DNA from: Eucommia ulmoides | Taxonomy: Eukaryota; Streptophyta; Magnoliopsida; Garryales; Eucommiaceae | Length of the DNA: 64,000 nt | Reading direction: 5' to 3' | Assembly (NCBI GenBank): GCA_016647705.1 | Contig: CM028334.1 | Coordinates: forward strand, 5,704,046 to 5,768,045 | In this document: one piece after another, positions 57,893-64,000 of the stretch | Layout: each line of letters begins with the position of its first letter | Numbering within the stretch: position 1 is the first letter of the stretch | Notes under the pieces: generated by a model | What the model was told of the DNA's origin: nothing | The model's input: the letters and a program-made list of their open reading frames with translations, nothing else | Databases searched by the model: none | Position numbers and translations under genes: made by a program

Positions 57893-59369
57893 GAAAGACC
57901 TTTTTGGTCATTGAGAAATGTCTTCGGTGTCCAATTAGCCCCTAAGAAATGCAATTCGACAATTTAACCCTTGACATTTTAAAATAGTGTCTAATTGGCC
58001 CTTCAAGCGAATTCCGTTAACAAAATTGGGAGAAAATGGATAGAAAAAGTCACGTAACAAGCATGTGACATTTGGTCAAGGGTACATGCGTCATTTCATT
58101 CTTACTAATAGATTAGGACCTATTTACAAATTTTGTTAAACTTAAGTGATTAAAAATGTTTTTTTTCTTTAATTTTTTTTCCCAGATCATCTTCTTACTC
58201 TCCGCCGCTGCTCTCTGATCCTTCGTTCACATCTGATCCCTCTGCCACGTTGGCGACGTGTGCTCCGATCCTTCATTCACCTGCGTTGTCTTCATCTTCT
58301 TCGCCATCTTAGTCTTCGTCTTCTGCGTCTTCATTCACCTGCGTCGTCGTTTGAGTCTTCTTTGGTTTCGATTAATTAAGGGAAGTGGAGGCTAGGGTTT
58401 CGATTAAGGGAAGTGGGGCTAGGATTTCGTTTGGGTTTCGATTTCAAAATCGAAACCCAAATCAATTCGATTTCAATTTCGAAATCGAAACCCAAATCGA
58501 AACAGGGTTTCGATTTCAAAATCGATTCGGTTTCGATTTGGGTTTCGTTTTGGTGGTGATGTTCGGCGGTGTTCTTCGATTTTGAAATCGAAACCCCTAG
58601 GTTCGATTTCGATAGTGTTCATCGTTTTGGTGGCGATGTTCGGCGGTGCTCTTCGATTGCGAAATCGAAATCGAAACCCAAAGGTTTGATTTCGGAGGTG
58701 TTCTTTGGTGTTGATGTTCGTTTTGGTGATGGTGTTCGTTTTGATGTTGATATTCGTTTTTGTGTTGATGTTATGTTTTAATATGGGAGCGAAAAAAAAT
58801 ATATGATTATGTTCTGCTCTCTTATTTTTAGCACAAAATTCTTAGAATATAATGTAATTGCTCTTATTTCTTCTTTCATAGAGGTTTGTATTTGGTTTGG
58901 TTGGATATGTCATTCTTTTTGTATTCTTTGAGGTTTTTAATTTTATTTTTAATGAAAAAAAAAAATCAAATAATATTTTCAAAAAAAAATGTTATTTTGT
59001 TCCCATAAATTTGTTGTTCCCATAATTAAAAAAATAAAATTGTTGTTCCCATAATTTGTTATTCAATTGAGAAAGAAAGACCAAATTAAAAAAAAAATGA
59101 TTATGTTCTTTCAATTGAGAAAGAAAGACAAAAAAAAATATTTTGGCCCCTTAACTTTAGATGACTTTTCAAAATTAACCCCATTGTACGCATAAAGACT
59201 AAAATACCCTTAATGAAACGTTGACCATTAGTTGACTTAACAGAATTCGCTTGAAGGGTCAATTGGACACTATTTTGAAATGTCAATGACCAAATTGTCG
59301 AATTGCAGTTTTTTAGGGACCAATTGGACACCCGAAATATTTTTCAAGGACCAAAAAGATCTTTATCCC
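57893..59369. mobile_element. Mutator-type TIR element (9-bp TSD TATTCTTTA)
   Basis: The flanking repeats at 57884-57892 and 59370-59378 are identical. The TIRs of over 120 bp share CTTTTTGGTC, GTGTCCAATT and CAATTCGACAATTT, and TTCAAGCGAATTC (one end's complement). The interior has a GC-richer CTCTCCGCC...CTTCATTCACCTGCG block and a repeat array, but no domain-bearing frame. Confidence 0.85.
58385..58700. repeat. Array of GGGTTTCGATTT / AAATCGAAACCC motifs
   Basis: TTTCGATTTC and its complement GAAATCGAAA alternate many times, so the stretch can fold on itself repeatedly. It creates a Phe/Arg/Asn-rich open frame that repeats FRFQNR; this is not a gene. Confidence 0.8.
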
Positions 59370-59647
59370 TATTCTTTATCTTGGGATGAATAAATCAGTA
59401 TTTAATCATCTAGAGATATAATCAGGCAATACAAGTGCTACAATGGATACTCTGACTCCGAATATATTTTGGCATCTCATCCATCTAAATCCCAGATTTG
59501 ACATCTCTATTCCTCAAATTTCAATTTCGATCCGTTTACGTAGCAAGTCCCTTTATTTCACTCTTAATTTTAAAAAAGTCACATACGCAATTGCAACTTG
59601 TGTTTTAATCCCACGTATTAAAAAAGGCAAAAAGTCTAATACTCTCA

Positions 59648-60099
59648 CGCTGCGTTTGGTACACGGGATTCGAGACGGGATTGGAATGGCCATGGGAATG
59701 GTCATTCCATTTCTAATTTGATATATAGAATTAAATCTCATTCCCATTACCAAAGATTCTCTTATCCCACAAAAATATGGGATTAACCAATACCAAGATT
59801 ATCTATTGGTTAATCCCAGTTACATGGGACTAGATTTTAATTATTCATTGGCCAAAAAATGAGACCAAATACGAACTAAATATTTGAATTGGAATAAAAT
59901 TTAATTAAATTAAATATTATACCTTTTGAAAATTTAATTAAATTATTATTTTATCTTTTAATATCATTTCAATATCACATGTAATCTTTGTTGTCACCAA
60001 ACATCAAACATAGAAATGGTAACGACCATTCTATTCCATTATCATAGTAATTCTAATCTTATTGTCATTTTATTCCATTCTAACGTACCAAACGTAGCA
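59648..60099. mobile_element. MITE with 3-bp TSD (family B copy 2)
   Basis: The ends are CGCTGCGTTTGGTAC and, backwards, TGCTACGTTTGGTAC, flanked by TCA (59645-59647 and 60100-60102). It is alignable with the copy at 45665-46123 throughout (GGGATTAACCAATACCAAG, GGCCAAAAAATGAGA). Confidence 0.8.
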
Positions 60100-60102
60100 T
60101 CA

Positions 60103-61620
60103 GCTACATTTACATGTATCTAAAATATTTATTAGATGTAACAAATATTACCAAAATACGCATGTAATTTGTAACATGTAATATTACATAGGTAAATGTG
60201 ACTAATATTATACAGAGTGAGCACATGCACGCTAATACACAAGCAAAAATCAATTTAAGAAATTAAATCAAAACTTATAGTTTAAATAGAATTAATAACA
60301 TATTACCTGTGCTATTTAGGATTAATCACCGATTATCCCTGGATTTTATATCTCAAATTTCAAGCAGTTGAGAGAGAGAACAATGAGAAGATTTTTCAGA
60401 TCAGAAATTTTAAAAAATTGAGATTAAAAAAACAACTGGTGTCCAAAATTTCAGATTTAAGATTCGCACTACAAAAAATAAGAGAGGTCGAGGAAGAAAG
60501 CGATGGAGAGAGAAACAAACAGCAAAAGACGAATAAAGAAAGGGAGACCACGTCGAAACACCAAACCAGTCAACGAACGGAAGAAGAGAGGAGACTGGGA
60601 GAGATGAGTATACCTGTAAAAATCACAGATGGATTGAAGGAGATCGAAGATGGCGGCAAACGTCTTTGGCACGTACTAAATACCCAAGTGGGTTGGTCTG
60701 ATTGGTAAGGAGATAGATTCGTTTCCTTGTCAACTAGTGATCATCGCTTGTGTTACGTGATCCTGAGCTATATATTAAGTATATGGCTATACCGAATCGA
60801 GCTGAGTATTAAGTGGTCAAGTTTGGTTTGTTTATTTTCCTTATTATTCGAGTTCGAGCCTGAAATCTTTTGTTGAAACTTGATTCGTTTAATAATCAAA
60901 TTGTTTACGAGCTTAATCGAGTATTTTTTTAAAATTGTTTATTAATGAGTTTATACCAACGACCTCTTTTATTTTTTTTAAATTGTTTAATTGTTTATTA
61001 ATTGTTCATTATGTTTACAAAAATAAAAAATAATTTTTTTAAAATAACATAAAGACATTTATGTCATAAAAAGGGTAAATGGTCATTAACCAAAATTACA
61101 AGGGACTAACTGATATTTGTAAAATGACAAGGAAGATATCTGGTATAAGGCCAAAAGATAAGAGAGGTCGTTGGTACAAACCCATTAAAGAAATTCAAGA
61201 GTTTATTTTATTAATTTTTATATGAAAAATAATATATTTTAATTTTATATTAATGAGTTAAGTTCGAACATATGATTTTTGTTTATTTAATAAATGAGCT
61301 TACTTAAAAAAAAAAAAAAAAAGAGTTTTGTTCATTTATTTAATAAACGAGATATTATCGAGTCGAACTCGAGTAGTTCACGAATGACTTAATTTGTTTA
61401 ATGACTTGATTTGTTTATAGTCCTAATAAAGTTTAGGGCAATTCTCCTCTTTCATGGCATCTTTTGAAAGTGAGTTAGGTCCACTGGGTTTTTATAACTA
61501 ACGTTCGATCTTCCTAAGAGCACTCCATCGGTAAAAATCCTGAACGGACAAGATCGATATGGAGAGTGCACCCTTAAAATTATCTGGTAAGATGATTAAT
61601 CAAGCGACCCAAAACACACC
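60103..61620. other. Intergenic DNA
   Basis: A 96-codon plus-strand frame (60418-60708) is rich in Lys, Glu and Arg and has no domain I recognise. The region 60930-61200 repeats TTGTTTATTAAT-like strings. No gene is supported, and no further exon of the DC1 gene was found here. Confidence 0.5.
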
Positions 61621-62658
61621 TTATCGTCTAATAAAAAAATAGTTTAATGAATTCAAAACAAAGAAAATTAGATTGGGATTACCATGAGTAGTTGTATTCC
61701 GTTTCTCAATTGCACAATTCACATGTGCAAAGTACCGGCATCCACCACGGCTGTACAACCATCTCTTCTCCTCCATTCTATCACCGCATATGTTGCAAGG
61801 ATACTCAAACCTCGAATACTCTTCGGGAAAAGCATATTCAAGAGTGAGGGGGTGACCATGAAGATTAGGGCTTTCAATGGTGGTCGGCAACACAGCACAA
61901 TCGTGGTGAACCCAGAATCGATGGCATAAGGTGCACAGATAGGAGAGGCCATCGTCGTGTTCTGTGCCGTTGCCATTACATTTGAACGAGGCGGGCAGAG
62001 GCACATGAGTCAAGGGGTGCTGGTGACTTGGGTGCTTCATCTTGTGGCTGCTTGGGTGCTTCATCAACTCAGTGGCACAGTCTGCGTGGAGGTCAAAGCC
62101 ACAGCGTTCACAATGGTAGACCAAACCCCCGCAATCTCTGTTGCAGGCATCGCACCTGTTACAATCCTCAGGAAGCAAAAACATGGTGAGGGGGTGATGA
62201 GGGTGGAGTGGGTGCTCTGTGATCTCGCCTGGCAAGTCGCGGCACCATTTGTGGAACTTAAATTCACAGCCATGGGTGCTGCAACTGTACAAAGGATTGC
62301 CCGTAAATATGGGTAACTCACACAAGCGGCAGTACCAAACGCTCTCGTTGACACCATACTGCTTTTTTTCGTCAATGAACACCAATGAATCGCGATGGTT
62401 ATACAAATGGTGGCGTGGCTGCTCTGTTTTCTTGCTTGAATCGTCGCGGCACTGTTTGTGGAGCTTAAATCCACAGCCATGTCTGCCGCAACTGTACACT
62501 AGATCGCCCGATTTTATGAGACCACCACACCACTCGTAGTAACATTCTTCGTCACCGTACTTGTGTTGTGCTTCCACCAATGAGTCGCGATGGTTTAACA
62601 AATGGTTCAGGTTCCCGATGTACAGGTACGGCATCCTGAATCTCCTGATGAACTGCAC
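61621..62658 (-). CDS. DC1 (cysteine/histidine-rich C1) domain protein, possibly 3'-truncated
   Basis: The 345-codon frame begins MQFIRRFRMPYLYIGNLNHL and holds about five C1/DC1-type zinc modules. Each has H-x-H-P-L...C-x2-C...Y-x-C-x2-C-x-F-x-L/H-x3-C, for example DCNRCDACNRDCGG...CGFDLHADCA (about 165-200), SYLCTLCHRFWVHHDCA and PCNICGDRM...YFAHVNCA. DC1 proteins are a large plant family linked to stress and redox or hormone signalling; the ligand is unknown. Full members usually have more modules. A good donor (CATG|GTAATC, 61682) lies before the last 20 codons, so the true exon 1 may end at 61683 with later exons missing. The CT-rich tract upstream could be its promoter. Confidence 0.75.
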   Translation of the reverse strand: MQFIRRFRMPYLYIGNLNHLLNHRDSLVEAQHKYGDEECYYEWCGGLIKSGDLVYSCGRHGCGFKLHKQCRDDSSKKTEQPRHHLYNHRDSLVFIDEKKQYGVNESVWYCRLCELPIFTGNPLYSCSTHGCEFKFHKWCRDLPGEITEHPLHPHHPLTMFLLPEDCNRCDACNRDCGGLVYHCERCGFDLHADCATELMKHPSSHKMKHPSHQHPLTHVPLPASFKCNGNGTEHDDGLSYLCTLCHRFWVHHDCAVLPTTIESPNLHGHPLTLEYAFPEEYSRFEYPCNICGDRMEEKRWLYSRGGCRYFAHVNCAIEKRNTTTHGNPNLIFFVLNSLNYFFIRR

Positions 62659-62697
62659 GATGTAAATATGGGTAACAAATAGCGATAGCGCTCTATC

Positions 62698-62995
62698 ATT
62701 TTTTTTTTCTTTTTCCCTTTTTTCTTTTAAATTTCTTTTTCTTTTTCCTTTGCCTCTTCAACAAATTGATAAGAAACCAAAGAATATTAGTGAATCCTAG
62801 ATTTCATTTTTGGTATCATTTTTTTTTCTTTTTCTCTTTTACTTTTCCTTTTTCTCTTTTTCTTTTTCTTTTCTTTTCTTTTCTTTTTATTCTTTTTCTT
62901 TATTGCTTTTTCTTTTTCTTTGTTTTTATTCTTTTTCTTTATTTCTTTATCTTTATTTTTTTTCTTTATTTCTTTTTCCTTAGATACATTATCTT
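62698..62995. repeat. Polypyrimidine tract (CTTTTT)n upstream of the DC1 gene
   Basis: Almost pure T/C on the plus strand runs in two blocks separated by ordinary sequence near 62755-62815. The Phe-rich open frame at 62766-63017 is a by-product. Confidence 0.9.
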
Positions 62996-63639
62996 TTTGC
63001 CATCTTCACATAATTAATAAGAAAACAGAGAACATTAATGAATCCTAAATTTGATTTAAACTGCTATTATGGATTTACATATTTTCCCACTAAAATGGTA
63101 AATTAATTTAATTAAATTCTTAATCTATATCTCTTAGTAGCGTGATAAAACAATAAAAGTATTCCCATTAGAAGGTCACCGTGCTGAGCACAGTCCATTT
63201 TTCATCCAAAATTATTAAATAAATATATATATATATATATTAATTTTGTGCAATTGAAACAAATATGAAACTTGAGGGATTAAATATATAATTTAAAAAA
63301 TCTTTAGGTCCATATAGTCAGCCACCCCTTATTTTAGGGACGAAAAATATAATTTTCTCCAATTTTAATGTAAAAAATGCACTTATGATCCTTAAAGTTT
63401 TAAGAGTTTTTTATTATATAGTCCCCTATAGAGAGATCATTGAGAAAAAAAATCTTTTTTATATGTTTCTTTAGGATTCAGATCAAATAGTATAATTAAT
63501 TAAATTTTTAGTCCTCCAAAAAAATAAAAACAACACTAAAAAGACATATGTACCCCTGAACAAACTCTCTCTCTTATTTATATTAACTATCACTCACCCT
63601 CTCTCTCTCTCACTCTAAGTTCACTCTCTCTCTAAAGTT
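62996..63639. other. Intergenic AT-rich DNA
   Basis: It holds a (TA)n run at 63221-63240 and a (CT)n run around 63569-63610. No gene was recognised. Confidence 0.6.
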
Positions 63640-63880
63640 GAGCGTTAACACAACTAAATGTGTTGAGCGTTAATACAACTAAATGTATTGGGTTTGTAAT
63701 TGCGTTAACGTTAACACAATTATGTTAAGTGTGCTAGATTGTAATTGTGTTAACGTTAACGTAATAAAATTAAATGTGCTGGGTTGTAATCGCGTTAACG
63801 TTAACGTAATTAAGTTAATGTGTTGGGTTGTATTTGCATTAATATTAATGCAACTAACATTAACGTTAATGCACACAAAA
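63640..63880. repeat. Minisatellite with GTTAACGTTAACG cores
   Basis: Units of about 45 bp (GGGTTGTAATTGCGTTAACG...) start near 63690, 63736, 63781 and 63824. They are preceded by two 24-bp units of GTTGAGCGTTAA(C/T)ACAACTAAAT. The GTTAACGTTAAC core is self-complementary. Open frames on both strands reflect the repeat only. Confidence 0.85.
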
Positions 63881-64000
63881 CAAATAATGAAAGAGATGGT
63901 AATATGAAACACAAAAAAAAAATGCATTAACGTTAACACACAAAAAAAAAAATGATAAATATTCAAGAAAAAAAATATACAATACGTCTGGTGATAAAAT

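Noticed and set aside
58385-58781. Phe/Arg/Asn-rich frames
   Set aside because: They are produced by the TTTCGATTTC repeat array.
62766-63017. Phe-rich hydrophobic frame resembling a membrane protein
   Set aside because: It is a translation of a polypyrimidine tract.

Overview
The window is nuclear DNA of a flowering plant, almost certainly a core eudicot. The evidence is spliced genes with GT-AG introns, AT-rich intergenic DNA, Ty1/copia, Mutator, PIF-like and Helitron elements, an Au-type tRNA-derived SINE, and plant-only families (LRR receptor-like protein, FBA-type F-box, DC1 protein, plant EMB2759-like protein). No species can be named from the sequence alone.

Layout. 0-28 kb is the genic part: an EMB2759-like gene (+, four coding exons); a convergent kinase-less LRR receptor-like protein (-); about 7 kb of AT-rich spacer with MITEs and a SINE; a nested transposon block (14.1-20.15 kb); a DPH7-type WD40 gene (-) whose introns are packed with MITEs; and a divergent FAM32A-type splicing-factor gene (+). 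From memory, the Arabidopsis homologues of EMB2759 and DPH7 lie close together on chromosome 5, so part of this order may be ancestral.

28.4-47.5 kb is transposon territory. It holds a 6.2-kb copia element with two LTRs and an exact TSD, then remains of a large Mutator-like element. The latter carries a decayed transposase gene on the minus strand and a DUF1985/Ulp1-protease gene on the plus strand. A 2.8-kb segment of the Ulp1 gene also exists as an inverted copy, giving a diverged palindrome of about 5.7 kb.

49.2-52.1 kb is the most interesting part. A short Helitron is followed by two tail-to-tail RNase T2 (S-RNase-like) pseudogenes, directly beside an F-box/FBA gene of the type that includes SLF/SFB. 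The F-box frame has three stops but no frameshift. A short-LTR copia element (52.1-57.4 kb) sits about 75 bp upstream of its ATG. RNase T2 next to an F-box gene is the basic architecture of the S-RNase self-incompatibility locus, so this may be a relic of such a locus or a dispersed copy. It is not functional as read.

57.4-64 kb holds a TRIM, a third Mutator-type TIR element with a 9-bp TSD, a second copy of a MITE family, a C-terminally incomplete DC1 gene (-), and simple and minisatellite repeats.

The working genes (EMB2759-like, LRR receptor, DPH7, FAM32A and possibly DC1) are unrelated housekeeping or receptor functions. The remainder is largely a record of transposition, in which three independent TSDs and the restoration of palindromes give the insertion order.
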